Shown piece by piece: positions 24,658 to 34,926 of a stretch of 64,000 nucleotides of DNA. Position numbers and translations under genes: made by a program. The stretch is from Treponema sp. (GTDB taxonomy: Bacteria > Spirochaetota > Spirochaetia > Treponematales > Breznakiellaceae). How positions within the stretch are numbered: position 1 is the stretch's first letter; each line of letters opens with the position of its first letter. The stretch lies in contig WQXG01000001.1 of NCBI GenBank assembly GCA_009784975.1, forward strand, positions 1 through 64,000, read 5' to 3'. The notes under the pieces were generated by a model. The model saw only the letters and a program-made list of their open reading frames with translations, was not told the origin of the DNA and ran no database searches.

Positions 24658-25986
24658 ATGGCTAATCCTATAGTTGGAATTTTTAGAATTAAAGAACTGC
24701 GTGAGCGCATCCTCTTTACTATTGGAATGTTAACGGTATTCAGGATTGGCGCAGTGTTTCCGATACCCGGAATCAATGTAAGGGAATTATCCCGCTATTT
24801 CATGGATCAGGTAAATACCGGAAACCCGATAGTTGACTATCTGGACTTCTTTGCCGGCGGTGCATTCTCGAACTTCTCGGTATTCATGCTTGGAATTATG
24901 CCTTACATCTCCATGTCCATTATCATGCAGCTCTTGCTTATTGTTTTCCCAAGTCTTAAAAAAATATCTCAGGAAGACGGCGGCAAAAAGAAAATTCAAA
25001 AATGGCAGAGATACGGAACCGTTCTTGTTTGTTTAATTCAATCTTATGCAGTTACCCAGTATGCTCAGGCTATCTCCCGCAGTGTTGATAACCTTCTTAA
25101 TATCGGTATATTGCCGTTTACCCTGATTGCCATGCTTACCGTTACAACGGGAACCATGTTCCTTATGTGGATTGGCGAGCAGATCACAAAACGAGGTGTC
25201 GGTAACGGTATATCGCTTTTAATATTTGCGGGAATTGTCGCGCGGCTGCCTCAGGCTGTTTGGGAATTAATCGATATGATGAGGAAGGGAAACCTTAACC
25301 CTGTCTTTGTAATTATTGTTCTTGTAATGTTTGTTGCTATAATTGCTCTTGTTGTTTTTGAACAGCAAGGTCAGCGTAAAATTCCTGTAAATTATGCAAA
25401 GAGGGTTGTTGGCAGAAAAATGTTCGGGGCGCAGAATACATACATCCCGTTTAAAATTAACCCGTCCGGCGTTATTCCTGTAATTTTCGCTTCATCAATT
25501 CTTACCTTTCCGCTGCAAATAGCGCAGACTGTCGGCGGTAATGTTGCATGGCTTGGCGCTGTTGCAAATGCATTGAGCCCCAGGGGTATGCTTTACAATG
25601 TTATTTATGTGCTATTGATTATTTTCTTTGCATATTTTTATACACAGGTAACGCTTAACCCCATAGAAATAGCAAAGCAAATTCGTGAAAATGGCGGTTC
25701 CATTCCCGGGATTAGGACAGATCGTATTGAAGATCACCTCACTAAAATCCTGAACCGCATTGTACTTCCGGGCGCAATATATCTTGCCTTTATTGCCGTT
25801 ATTCCGACCATTATTCAATGGGCGTTTAACTTTCCAACTTCAATTTCGTACCTGATGGGCGGTACATCGCTGCTCATTTTGGTTGGCGTTGATTTGGATA
25901 CAATGAGTCAGATAGAAGGGCTTTTAAAGATGCATCATCATGAAGGTTTGGTAAAGCGCGGTCGGTTACGCGGCAGGAACTTGTAG
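24658..25986 (+). CDS. secY: Protein translocase channel subunit SecY
   Basis: A 442-aa inner-membrane protein with ten hydrophobic segments, forming the Sec channel with SecE/SecG. 'FRIGAVFPIPGIN' at the start, the plug-region 'FSNFSVFMLGIMPYISMSIIMQLL', 'RGVGNGISLLIFAGI' and 'YTQVTLNPIEIAKQIRENGG' are typical. Length is normal. adk and infA, often found next in other phyla, are absent; rpmJ follows. Confidence 0.98.
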   Translation: MANPIVGIFRIKELRERILFTIGMLTVFRIGAVFPIPGINVRELSRYFMDQVNTGNPIVDYLDFFAGGAFSNFSVFMLGIMPYISMSIIMQLLLIVFPSLKKISQEDGGKKKIQKWQRYGTVLVCLIQSYAVTQYAQAISRSVDNLLNIGILPFTLIAMLTVTTGTMFLMWIGEQITKRGVGNGISLLIFAGIVARLPQAVWELIDMMRKGNLNPVFVIIVLVMFVAIIALVVFEQQGQRKIPVNYAKRVVGRKMFGAQNTYIPFKINPSGVIPVIFASSILTFPLQIAQTVGGNVAWLGAVANALSPRGMLYNVIYVLLIIFFAYFYTQVTLNPIEIAKQIRENGGSIPGIRTDRIEDHLTKILNRIVLPGAIYLAFIAVIPTIIQWAFNFPTSISYLMGGTSLLILVGVDLDTMSQIEGLLKMHHHEGLVKRGRLRGRNL

Positions 25987-26029
25987 GAATAGGTATTGTA
26001 AAGATTATGGATTTAGGAGATTATAAGTA

Positions 26030-26143
26030 ATGAAAGTCAGAACCAGCGTAAAACCCATTTGCGATAAATGTAAAATTATTAAACGTAATGGGATTATTCG
26101 CATTATATGCCAGAATCCCAAGCATAAACAAAAGCAGGGCTAG
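26030..26143 (+). CDS. rpmJ: 50S ribosomal protein L36
   Basis: Too short for the ORF track. A 37-aa protein: '[20 protein letters not shown]' then a basic tail with 'CQNPKHKQ'. The CxxC..C..H ligands for zinc are all present (C+ form). TTAGGAG lies upstream. Position between secY and rpsM is standard. Confidence 0.96.
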   Translation: MKVRTSVKPICDKCKIIKRNGIIRIICQNPKHKQKQG

Positions 26144-26158
26144 GAAGGAGTATAAATA

Positions 26159-26524
26159 ATGGCGCGTCTTGTGGGAGTTGACCTCCCGAATAAACATGTG
26201 AATATCGCATTGACCTACATTTTTGGAATTGGTCGTTCCAGTGCGGATAAAATTGTTGAAAAAGCAAAACTGGATCCCATGCGGCGGATTAATGATTTAT
26301 CTCAGGAAGAGTTAAATGAACTGAGAAATATCATTGAAAGTGATTATAAGGTAGAAGGCCGTCTGCGCACGGAAGTTGCGCTGAATATCAAACGGCTTAT
26401 GGATATTGGCTGTTACCGCGGTTTGCGGCATCGTAAAGGATTGCCTCTGCGCGGTCAGCGTACAAGGACAAATGCGCGTACTCGCAAGGGTAAAAAGAAA
26501 ACCGTCGCCGGTAAAAAGAAATAA
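26159..26524 (+). CDS. rpsM: 30S ribosomal protein S13
   Basis: A 121-aa 30S-head protein contacting the P-site tRNA. '[25 protein letters not shown]' and '[25 protein letters not shown]' are the family signature. Followed by rpsK after 12 bp. Starts the alpha part of the cluster. Confidence 0.98.
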   Translation: MARLVGVDLPNKHVNIALTYIFGIGRSSADKIVEKAKLDPMRRINDLSQEELNELRNIIESDYKVEGRLRTEVALNIKRLMDIGCYRGLRHRKGLPLRGQRTRTNARTRKGKKKTVAGKKK

Positions 26525-26536
26525 TTGGAGGAGTAA

Positions 26537-26929
26537 GTGGCAGCAGCTTCAAAAGCTACAAAGAAAAAGAAAGAGAAAAAATCAGTTTATGAAGGCAATG
26601 TCTATATTCAGGCAACCTTTAATAATACTATTGTTACAATTACTGATCTTATGGGAAACGCTGTTTCCTGGGCGAGTTCGGGTATGCTGCAGTTTAGAGG
26701 AGCGAAAAAATCAACTCCTTTTGCTGCCCAGTCTGTAACCGAAACTGCCGCTCAAAAAGCTCTTCAGGCGGGTTTGCGTGAAGTGCATGTATTTGTAAAG
26801 GGACCAGGCATTGGCAGGGAATCAGCAATCCGGCAGCTTGGTGTAATGGGTATCAAAGTAAAATCAATAAGTGATGTTACTCCTATACCTCACAATGGCT
26901 GTAGGCCGAGAAAAACTCGTCGAATATAA
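26537..26929 (+). CDS. rpsK: 30S ribosomal protein S11
   Basis: A 130-aa platform protein binding 16S rRNA near the Shine-Dalgarno site. '[20 protein letters not shown]', '[21 protein letters not shown]' and '[18 protein letters not shown]' are diagnostic. The start codon is GTG with GGAGG upstream. Normal length. Confidence 0.97.
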   Translation: MAAASKATKKKKEKKSVYEGNVYIQATFNNTIVTITDLMGNAVSWASSGMLQFRGAKKSTPFAAQSVTETAAQKALQAGLREVHVFVKGPGIGRESAIRQLGVMGIKVKSISDVTPIPHNGCRPRKTRRI

Positions 26930-26941
26930 GGGAGAAGGAAT

Positions 26942-27577
26942 ATGGCAAGATATACCGGCCCTGTTTGCAGGATGTGCCGAGTTGAACAGAAAAAATTGAT
27001 GTTGAAAGGGAACCGCTGTAAAAGTGATAAATGCCCAATGAATAAAAAGCGGGCAGCACCAGGGAAGGATCCAAAATCCCGGCCCGGCAAGCGTTCCGAT
27101 TACGGCGTGCAATTACGTGAAAAACAAAAGTTAAAAAGAATTTACGGAATGCTGGAAAAGCAGTTTAGTCTTTTCTTTGACCGTGCTATGCGTATGCCCG
27201 GCATTACAGGTGAAAACCTTTTAGCATTGCTGGAACGCCGACTTGATAACGTTGTTTACCGCATGCGGTTTGCTTCATCAAGAAGCCAGGCTCGCCAGCT
27301 TGTATTACATGGACATATATGTGTTAACGGAAAAAAAATTACTATTCCTTCCTATCTTGTGGATCCGGAAAATGAAATTAGCATAGCAGAAGGAAGCCGT
27401 AAGATGGCTATTATCAGGGAATCATTAAAAGAATTTGGAAAGTCAGGCGTGATGCCGTGGCTTAGTCTTGATCCTGATACTATGAAAGGGAAGTTCCTTT
27501 TAATCCCCAAACGTATTGATATTTCAGACCTTGGTGATATTAAGGAACAAATGATTATTGAGTTGTATTCGAAATAA
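26942..27577 (+). CDS. rpsD: 30S ribosomal protein S4, zinc-type
   Basis: A 211-aa protein that nucleates 30S assembly. The N-terminus has four Cys ('CRMCRVEQKK', 'CKSDKCPM') that could form a zinc site, then 'RPGKRSDYGVQLREKQKLKRIYG' and an S4 RNA-binding domain ('LERRLDNVVYRMRFASSRSQARQLV'). In E. coli S4 regulates the alpha operon; whether it does here is unknown. rpoA follows nine bases later. Confidence 0.97.
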   Translation: MARYTGPVCRMCRVEQKKLMLKGNRCKSDKCPMNKKRAAPGKDPKSRPGKRSDYGVQLREKQKLKRIYGMLEKQFSLFFDRAMRMPGITGENLLALLERRLDNVVYRMRFASSRSQARQLVLHGHICVNGKKITIPSYLVDPENEISIAEGSRKMAIIRESLKEFGKSGVMPWLSLDPDTMKGKFLLIPKRIDISDLGDIKEQMIIELYSK

Positions 27578-27586
27578 GGAGTGACA

Positions 27587-28642
27587 ATGGCTCGTAAGAA
27601 TCTTATGCAAGGATTAAAACGCCCTAAAAGTTTTACATTTGAGCATAGTGAACTCAATCAAAATTATGGTAAATTTGTTGCTTCCCCGTTTGAGCCGGGT
27701 TTTGGCACAACGGTAGGCAATACTTTACGAAGAGTTCTTCTTTCCTCAATTCAGGGCTATGCTATTACTGCGGTAAAGATAGAATCTATAGATGCAAATG
27801 GAACTGCTCACAGTGTATCCAGCGAATTTGAAACAATTCCAAACATTATAGAAGATACTCTTGAAGTAATAAATAACCTTAAGCAAATTCGCATTAAACT
27901 GCCGGAGGACAACGAGCAGGATGTTCTGCTCTATGAATGGTCCGGTAAACGCGAAATTAAAAGCGATGATTTTGCCCGTCTTGGTCAGGTAGAAATACTT
28001 TCAACCGGTCAGCACATAATGTCTTTAATGGATAATGCAAATATCAGGTTTGAGATTCAGATTGATCTTGGACGCGGTTATATGCCTTCTGAAGTTAACG
28101 AACGCTATATCGAAGTTATCAATACTATTCCGGTAGATGCAATTTATTCGCCTGTTAAAAAGGTTAAGTTTAATGTTGAGTCAACGCGTGTTGGGCAGCG
28201 CAATGATTATGATAAATTGGTTCTGGAAATCTGGACAGACGGAACAATTAAGCCGGAAGATGCGCTGGCAGAAGCCGCAAAAATAGCAAAAGATCATTTT
28301 TCGGTATTTATTAATTTTGATGAAAACAATCTGGGTATCGAAGATGATATTGACGATGAAAACGACCATATCAGGAAAATTCTTGGCACTCCGGTAGAGG
28401 AACTTGAGCTTTCGGTACGCTCTTCAAATTGTTTAAAAAATGCAAATATAAAAACAATTGGGGAACTTACGCGCAAAACCGAAGATGATATTGCCAGAAC
28501 GCGTAACTTTGGCAAGAAATCACTTCAGGAGATCAAGGAAAAGCTTAAAGAGTGGAACTTAAGTCTCGGGATAACCGATTTGAATGTTCTTAAGAATGCC
28601 CGTATAGAAACCAAAGTAAAGGAAGCAGAAAATGAAGCATAG
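27587..28642 (+). CDS. rpoA: DNA-directed RNA polymerase subunit alpha
   Basis: A 351-aa subunit. The N-terminal dimerisation domain (~1-235; '[22 protein letters not shown]') is linked by an acidic stretch (DDIDDENDH) to the C-terminal domain (~265-330; '[22 protein letters not shown]') that contacts UP elements and activators. ATG 27587 follows AGGAGTGACA; an alternative GTG start at 27581 is less likely. It overlaps rplQ by 11 bp. Confidence 0.97.
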   Translation: MARKNLMQGLKRPKSFTFEHSELNQNYGKFVASPFEPGFGTTVGNTLRRVLLSSIQGYAITAVKIESIDANGTAHSVSSEFETIPNIIEDTLEVINNLKQIRIKLPEDNEQDVLLYEWSGKREIKSDDFARLGQVEILSTGQHIMSLMDNANIRFEIQIDLGRGYMPSEVNERYIEVINTIPVDAIYSPVKKVKFNVESTRVGQRNDYDKLVLEIWTDGTIKPEDALAEAAKIAKDHFSVFINFDENNLGIEDDIDDENDHIRKILGTPVEELELSVRSSNCLKNANIKTIGELTRKTEDDIARTRNFGKKSLQEIKEKLKEWNLSLGITDLNVLKNARIETKVKEAENEA

Positions 28643-29066
28643 AAGCGGGTTTAATCCCCTGGGAATGATGGCGGCGCACCGTAAATCAATGCACCGCAAC
28701 ATGGTTACAAGCCTGTTTAGACAGGAACGAATTAAAACAACCAAGGCAAAAGCGCTGGAAGTTCGCCGGACAGCAGAAAAAATGATTACACGCGCAAAGA
28801 TCGATTCAGTTCATAACAGGCGAATTGTTTCCAGCCGCCTTTTTGATGAAGCCATTGTTGCCAAGCTTTTTACTAATATTGCGCCCAGAATGAAAGAACG
28901 TAACGGCGGTTATACCCGTATTATTAAACTTGGTGAACGCAAGGGAGATGCGGCAGAAATCGTTATTTTGGAACTGGTAGATTATAAACTTGATACCGGT
29001 GATGATAAAAAGAAGGCAAAAAAGAAAGAAGAAAAGTCTGCCGGCAAAGGCGATAAGGGGAAATAG
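28632..29066 (+). CDS. rplQ: 50S ribosomal protein L17
   Basis: A 144-aa protein near the tunnel exit. '[29 protein letters not shown]' and '[21 protein letters not shown]' identify it. A Lys/Glu-rich tail of about 20 residues extends beyond the usual end. Its start overlaps rpoA and its stop is followed at once by the next ATG. Confidence 0.97.
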   Translation: MKHRSGFNPLGMMAAHRKSMHRNMVTSLFRQERIKTTKAKALEVRRTAEKMITRAKIDSVHNRRIVSSRLFDEAIVAKLFTNIAPRMKERNGGYTRIIKLGERKGDAAEIVILELVDYKLDTGDDKKKAKKKEEKSAGKGDKGK

Positions 29067-29294
29067 ATGTCAAAAAACCACAGAGGCAAGGGAATTCGGG
29101 ATCAATTTGCTCATGGCCGCGGCGAATGTCCGGTTTGTAAAAGAAATAGTGTTAAAATTCTTTACGAGCAGGAAGCCGAGGGGCAGAAATTTAAGATATG
29201 CAAAGTTTGTAAGGCTGCAGTTAAAAACGGCAAAAAAAGCCTTCCTGTTGTAAAATCTGCAGAAGCTCCAAAAACTGATGCTACAGCCGGGTAG
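29067..29294 (+). CDS. Small zinc-ribbon-like protein after rplQ
   Basis: A 75-aa basic protein starting directly after the rplQ stop. It has two Cys pairs, 'CPVCKRNSVKIL' and 'CKVCKAAVKNGKK', about 25 residues apart, as in a zinc ribbon, and starts 'SKNHRGKGIRDQFAHGRGE'. No function is recognised. Being the last gene of the ribosomal run and basic, it may bind ribosomal RNA or the ribosome (inference). A GGCTGT hairpin follows at its stop codon. Confidence 0.8.
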   Translation: MSKNHRGKGIRDQFAHGRGECPVCKRNSVKILYEQEAEGQKFKICKVCKAAVKNGKKSLPVVKSAEAPKTDATAG

Positions 29295-29304
29295 GCTGTT
29301 TCTA
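29283..29304 (+). terminator. Possible weak terminator of the ribosomal cluster
   Basis: ACAGCC-GGGTA-GGCTGT followed by TTTCT overlaps the stop codon of 29067-29294. The stem is only six bp and the T-run is short, so read-through is likely. The next gene has its own promoter. Confidence 0.4.
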
Positions 29305-29309
29305 TGTAA

Positions 29310-29339
29310 TTGACAAAATTATTGTTTTTTGTCTATAAT
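29310..29339 (+). promoter_or_regulatory. Strong sigma70 promoter for the PilZ gene
   Basis: TTGACA (29310-29315), 18-bp spacer, TATAAT (29334-29339), both perfect consensus. The ATG at 29348 is eight bases after the -10 box, and no Shine-Dalgarno fits between, so the mRNA is probably leaderless. Confidence 0.75.
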
Positions 29340-29347
29340 TATAAAGC

Positions 29348-30202
29348 ATGGGATTACTTACCAGCCAAAAAATATCATCTTATTATGAACGCTTTAAGGA
29401 TATATCTGTAACTTTTACCAAAGAAATAATACAGGTTACGGGGCTTTTGACTCAGCAAATTCATATAAAGTGCGGAAATGATTTTTGGCCTTGTGTTGTT
29501 TATTCCGCATCTTTTGAAAATGCAAAGATAGTCGCAAATGTAAAAACCGGTTTGCTTGGAAAACTTCAGGCAACCAATAACTTTATAAACCTTCGTTTTT
29601 GTTTTAGGCCTTCCGGAGAGACAAATACCGTCACATTTTTTGTTGCAGCCCGTGTTCTTGCCAGTGTTCCCTATGGAAATTCTCAGGATGTAAATATGTT
29701 TACGCTTCAGTTTTCCAACAGGCCGCCGGATGATTTTATAGAAATTATGGGACGTGTTCTGGACGCAAATGTAAACTCTGCAAAACGCAAGGATGTCCGC
29801 ATTCCGTTAACTCAGGATAATATGCGCAAATTGAATATCATGTCAACTGAAACGGCTGTCTTTATTCAGGGGCTTCCGCGCCGCTGTATATTAAGGGATA
29901 TATCCTTTTCCGGCTCCAAAATAATTATGATGGGTGTTGCAAAATTTCTGCTTGATAAAGAAGCTTCAATACGAATTGATTTTAACGACCCAAGGGAAGC
30001 TTTTTCTTTAAAAGGAAGTTTTGTCCGTGCCGAAGCCGTTGAAGGAAAAAAAGAAATGGTTGCTTTGGGCCTTAATTTTGATGAAACGGCAGTTCCCATG
30101 GCTTTTAAAATTCGTCTGAATGAAATGATTGCGTCAACGCGCGCTGATTTCCGCGGCGCTTTGGAAGAAGGGCAGGAGATTCAGCGGGTTCCCAATAAAT
30201 AA
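29348..30202 (+). CDS. PilZ-domain protein (probable c-di-GMP receptor)
   Basis: A 284-aa protein. The C-terminal half (from ~135) has the PilZ c-di-GMP-binding signature: RxxxR ('KRKDVRIP') and DxSxxG ('LRDISFSGSKI'), followed by a beta-barrel. The N-terminal half resembles a YcgR-N-like partner domain. The family changes motility, secretion or adhesion on binding c-di-GMP. Its stop overlaps the start of the TPR gene (TAATG). With the cyclase at 10.6 kb the window has parts of both cAMP and c-di-GMP signalling. Confidence 0.82.
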   Translation: MGLLTSQKISSYYERFKDISVTFTKEIIQVTGLLTQQIHIKCGNDFWPCVVYSASFENAKIVANVKTGLLGKLQATNNFINLRFCFRPSGETNTVTFFVAARVLASVPYGNSQDVNMFTLQFSNRPPDDFIEIMGRVLDANVNSAKRKDVRIPLTQDNMRKLNIMSTETAVFIQGLPRRCILRDISFSGSKIIMMGVAKFLLDKEASIRIDFNDPREAFSLKGSFVRAEAVEGKKEMVALGLNFDETAVPMAFKIRLNEMIASTRADFRGALEEGQEIQRVPNK

Positions 30203-30918
30203 TGAAAAGTTCCCTTGTTTTTTTAAAAGTTCCCCCAAATTTTCCCAAACAATTAAAAGGGGGCTCCCTCAGAGATGATGATGTTTTTTTAATTAATTCC
30301 GATATCCCGATCCCTGTAGAAATTTCCGGAGAGATTGATTTTGCAGATCTTACAATGGATATGATACTTGCCGGAATGTTACGCGCTATTGAAGAACGTC
30401 AGGCAAAACAGGAATGGATAGATTATTACAGCGCCTTTGTGCTTTTTTTGCGGCCGGATATTATTACCAAATTAAATGAAATGAAAGATATGGGTCTTGC
30501 AGAAGAAAGTTATTTGAATGCATATAAATTTGTAAGAGACGGCAAGGCAGAAGAAGGTCTTGCCAGTATCCGTGATTTTCTTGAAGATTACCCCGGCTCC
30601 TGGAACGGCTGGTTCATTTTGGGCTGGGCTCTTCGGCTGCTTGGCAGATGGCAGGATGCTTTGGCTGCTTTAAAAAAAGCTATCGAACTCGGCGGCGATT
30701 ACAGCAACACAAGAAATGAGCTTGCTATTTGCAAGATGGAAATGGCAGATTATGCCGGTGCAAAACAGGAACTTGAAATTGCTATTAAGGATGACCCAGA
30801 AAATGTAACAATAATTTCCAATCTGGGGGTGCTTGCTCTTAAAACCGGTTATGAAAATGAAGCAGCATCGTATTTTAAAAAAGTGCTTGAGCTGGATGAA
30901 GATGACCCGGTCGCGTAA
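30202..30918 (+). CDS. TPR-repeat protein
   Basis: A 238-aa soluble protein. After an ~85-residue N-terminal domain of unknown fold there are about four TPR motifs ('WNGWFILGWALRLLGRWQDALAALKKAIEL', 'NTRNELAICKMEMADYAGAKQELEIAI', 'VTIISNLGVLALKTGYENEAASYFKKVLEL'). It is translationally coupled to the PilZ gene, so it may be a scaffold for the same output. Converges on lon. Confidence 0.8.
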   Translation: MKSSLVFLKVPPNFPKQLKGGSLRDDDVFLINSDIPIPVEISGEIDFADLTMDMILAGMLRAIEERQAKQEWIDYYSAFVLFLRPDIITKLNEMKDMGLAEESYLNAYKFVRDGKAEEGLASIRDFLEDYPGSWNGWFILGWALRLLGRWQDALAALKKAIELGGDYSNTRNELAICKMEMADYAGAKQELEIAIKDDPENVTIISNLGVLALKTGYENEAASYFKKVLELDEDDPVA

Positions 30919-30941
30919 ATGTTTTTTACCTGAGATTAAAT

Positions 30942-33368
30942 TTAAACCGGAAGCGCCAGTTTCAGCACTTCTTCGAATCTTTCTACCGCGTGGAACTCTA
31001 TTCCTTTTTTTACATGATCCGGTATTTCATCCAAATCGCGTTCGTTTTGTTTAGGGAAAATAATATGCTTTGATTTATTGCGCCGGGCTGCGATTGTTTT
31101 TTCCTTAAGGCCGCCTATGCCCAAAATTAAACCGGTCAGGGATAACTCTCCTGTCATTGCCAGTTTTGGCGTGATGATTTTTCCGCGCATAAGGGAAAGA
31201 AGCGCTGTTGCCATTGTAATGCCGGCAGAGGGACCGTCTTTTGGGGTAGCGCCTTCCGGGATATGCAGATGAATGTGGTTTTTTTCAAACCATTCGCGTT
31301 TAACTCCGTAGTGTTCAACAGCAAGTTTGCGCGCGACTGTCATGGCTATTATGGCGCTTTCTTTCATTGTGTCGCCCATTTTGCCGGTGAGGGTAAGTCC
31401 TTCTTCGCCGGGGATGGATGTTGCTTCAATTACAAGAGTGTCGCCTCCCATGCTTGTCCAGGCTAAACCTACAGACATTCCCGGTTTATCCGCTGTTTTA
31501 ATATCGTCTTCGCGGAATAAAGGTTTGCCAAGCTGTTTTTCTACAAATTTTCTATCGATATTAAAATGAAAAGATTTAGCTTGCCCTGTTTCATTGATTT
31601 TTTCTTCTTCTTCCACAATTTGTTTTGCCAGCTTGCGGTGAATCTTGTCAAGGTTTTTTTCAAAATTACGCACTCCCGCTTCGCGTGCATAGGAATTTGC
31701 TATAAACAAAAGGCTTTCTTTTGTATATTTTATTTGATTCTTTTTTAGCCCGTTTTTTTCTATGCTTTTTGGAACAAGATAACGTTTTGCAATTTCCAGT
31801 TTTTCCGTATCAATGTATCCGGGCAATTGGATTATTTCCATACGATCCAAAAGCGGCGGCGGAATAGTATCCATTGTGTTTGCTGTAACAATAAAAAAAA
31901 CATTGGAAATATCAAATGGTAAATCCAGGTAATGGTCGCGGAATGCGTTGTTTTGCTCGGGGTCAAGCACTTCAAGCAGAGCGCTTGCAGGATCTCCGTG
32001 ATAACTGGAACTCATTTTATCGATTTCGTCGATCATAAAGACGGGGTCTTTGGTTTTAACGATTTTAAGCCCCTGTATTATTTTGCCCGGTAATGCGCCG
32101 ATATAAGTGCGCCTGTGCCCTTTTATTTCCGCTTCGTCTCTCATGCCGCCGACAGAAAAACGGAAAAATTGCTTGCCAAGAGCGCGCGCTATAGATTTGC
32201 CAACAGAGGTTTTTCCTACTCCGGGCGGTCCCACAAGGCAGACAATAGAACCCGCGCTCTGCTGCACAGCACCCTGCTGTACACCGCTGCTTTGCTGCGC
32301 AGCACTCTGCTGCGCAGTACGCAGTTTTCTGACAGCCAGGTATTCTATAATACGCTCTTTTACATCTTTTAGCCCGTAATGATCGGCTTCCAGAATAGCC
32401 CGCGCGTTTTTTAATTCAAAGTTTTCCGCAGGAGGATTATTCCATGGAAGAGCGGCAATAACGTCAAGATAATTGCGCGTAACTGTAAATTCCGCCGAAT
32501 TAGGCTCCATTAGCTGAAACTTTTCCAGCTCTTGTTCCACTGTTTCCTTTACTTCGCCTTCAAAATTAAAAGCGTCAAATTTTTCTTTTAAGCGCTGATA
32601 GTCTGAACTTTTGGCATCGGTTGTCATTCCAAGTTCTGTTTTAATGGCTTTAAGTTCTTCTTTTAAGAAGTAATCGCGCTGGGATTTTTCTATTTTTTCG
32701 TTTATTTCTTTTTGAATTTTTTTCTGAATGCGCAGGAGTTCCTGTTCTTTTTTTATAAAAACAAGCACCTGTTCCATGCGTTTTCGTACATTTAATATTT
32801 CCAGTATTTTTTGCTGTTCTGCCTTGTCAATGTTAAGAATGCTGGCGATAAAGTCTGCGATTTTTCCGGGATGATCGATATTGATCATATTAAGGCGCAT
32901 TTCTTCGGAAAACAGCGGGTTGTTTTCGCTGATTTGCTTCATTTCAGAAATCAATGCGCGTGTAAGCGCTTTAACTTCGCTTGTATTGTCTTCTTCTTCG
33001 TCAAGGTATTCAACTGCGGCAACAATGGGATTGGACGAATGAAGGGTTTTCTTTATCTTAAACCGTTTAAGCGTAGAAATAAAAATATTAACGCCGCCGT
33101 CCGGCAAATTTATTTTTTTTACAATTTTGGCGGCTGTACCTATCGTATATAAATCTGAGATAGACGGAGCATCGGTTTCATTTAACATCATCACAAGCCC
33201 GATAAGTCCGTTGCCGGAATTGGCGTCTTCTACAACTTTTACATCAGTAGGGTTGCCGATCATGATGGGCGTAAAAATTCCCGGAAAGATAGGTCTCCCC
33301 AAAAGAGCCACAAGCGGCAGCTTGTTGGGTAAAATTTGATCAATAGGCACTACACTTTGTTCTGACAT
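30942..33368 (-). CDS. lon: ATP-dependent protease Lon with Gln-rich insert
   Basis: An 808-aa cytosolic AAA+ protease. The substrate-binding N-domain, coiled coil, AAA+ module (Walker A 'GPPGVGKTS', Walker B 'VFMIDEIDKM') and the Ser-Lys protease domain ('PKDGPSAGITM' and 'GGLKEKTIAARR') are complete. Just before Walker A there is an extra ~18-residue low-complexity stretch of AQQSA/AQQSS-type repeats where other Lon proteins have a short linker. No Shine-Dalgarno is seen; TAATAT/TATAAT boxes lie 3-6 bases upstream of ATG. Confidence 0.95.
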   Translation of the reverse strand: MSEQSVVPIDQILPNKLPLVALLGRPIFPGIFTPIMIGNPTDVKVVEDANSGNGLIGLVMMLNETDAPSISDLYTIGTAAKIVKKINLPDGGVNIFISTLKRFKIKKTLHSSNPIVAAVEYLDEEEDNTSEVKALTRALISEMKQISENNPLFSEEMRLNMINIDHPGKIADFIASILNIDKAEQQKILEILNVRKRMEQVLVFIKKEQELLRIQKKIQKEINEKIEKSQRDYFLKEELKAIKTELGMTTDAKSSDYQRLKEKFDAFNFEGEVKETVEQELEKFQLMEPNSAEFTVTRNYLDVIAALPWNNPPAENFELKNARAILEADHYGLKDVKERIIEYLAVRKLRTAQQSAAQQSSGVQQGAVQQSAGSIVCLVGPPGVGKTSVGKSIARALGKQFFRFSVGGMRDEAEIKGHRRTYIGALPGKIIQGLKIVKTKDPVFMIDEIDKMSSSYHGDPASALLEVLDPEQNNAFRDHYLDLPFDISNVFFIVTANTMDTIPPPLLDRMEIIQLPGYIDTEKLEIAKRYLVPKSIEKNGLKKNQIKYTKESLLFIANSYAREAGVRNFEKNLDKIHRKLAKQIVEEEEKINETGQAKSFHFNIDRKFVEKQLGKPLFREDDIKTADKPGMSVGLAWTSMGGDTLVIEATSIPGEEGLTLTGKMGDTMKESAIIAMTVARKLAVEHYGVKREWFEKNHIHLHIPEGATPKDGPSAGITMATALLSLMRGKIITPKLAMTGELSLTGLILGIGGLKEKTIAARRNKSKHIIFPKQNERDLDEIPDHVKKGIEFHAVERFEEVLKLALPV

Positions 33369-33388
33369 AATATTATATTATTTTTTTT

Positions 33389-33483
33389 GCGCAGAGACGC
33401 AAAAACGCAGAGAACAAGGAGATAATAATTCTCTCTTTATTCTTCTCTGCGATCTCTGCGCCTCTGCGTCTCTGCGAGAGGTC
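33389..33483. repeat. CGCAGAG-type dispersed repeat with inverted arms
   Basis: GCGCAGAGACGC..CGCAGAGAA on one side and TTCTCTGCG..CTCTGCGTCTCTGCGAGAGG on the other form a long imperfect inverted repeat between lon and eno. It abuts the lon promoter region and the eno 3' end, so it may act as a terminator for eno and may supply a -35 (TTGCGT) for lon. Confidence 0.8.
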
Positions 33484-33491
33484 TTACCCAA

Positions 33492-34811
<1,320 letters not shown>

Positions 34812-34926
34812 TTATATGATAATGTTGCGATATTTTGGGAAGTAAGTCAATGTGCTATCGGGTGTTTCTCCGGCGAAAACACCTATTCAAATGTTTAAAA
34901 AAACGTTAAAATTACCTTAACTATTT

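Noticed and set aside
33389-33483. Possible CRISPR-like array from the regular CTCTGCG repeats
   Set aside because: Units are short, directly abutting and lack unique spacers; no cas genes are in the window.
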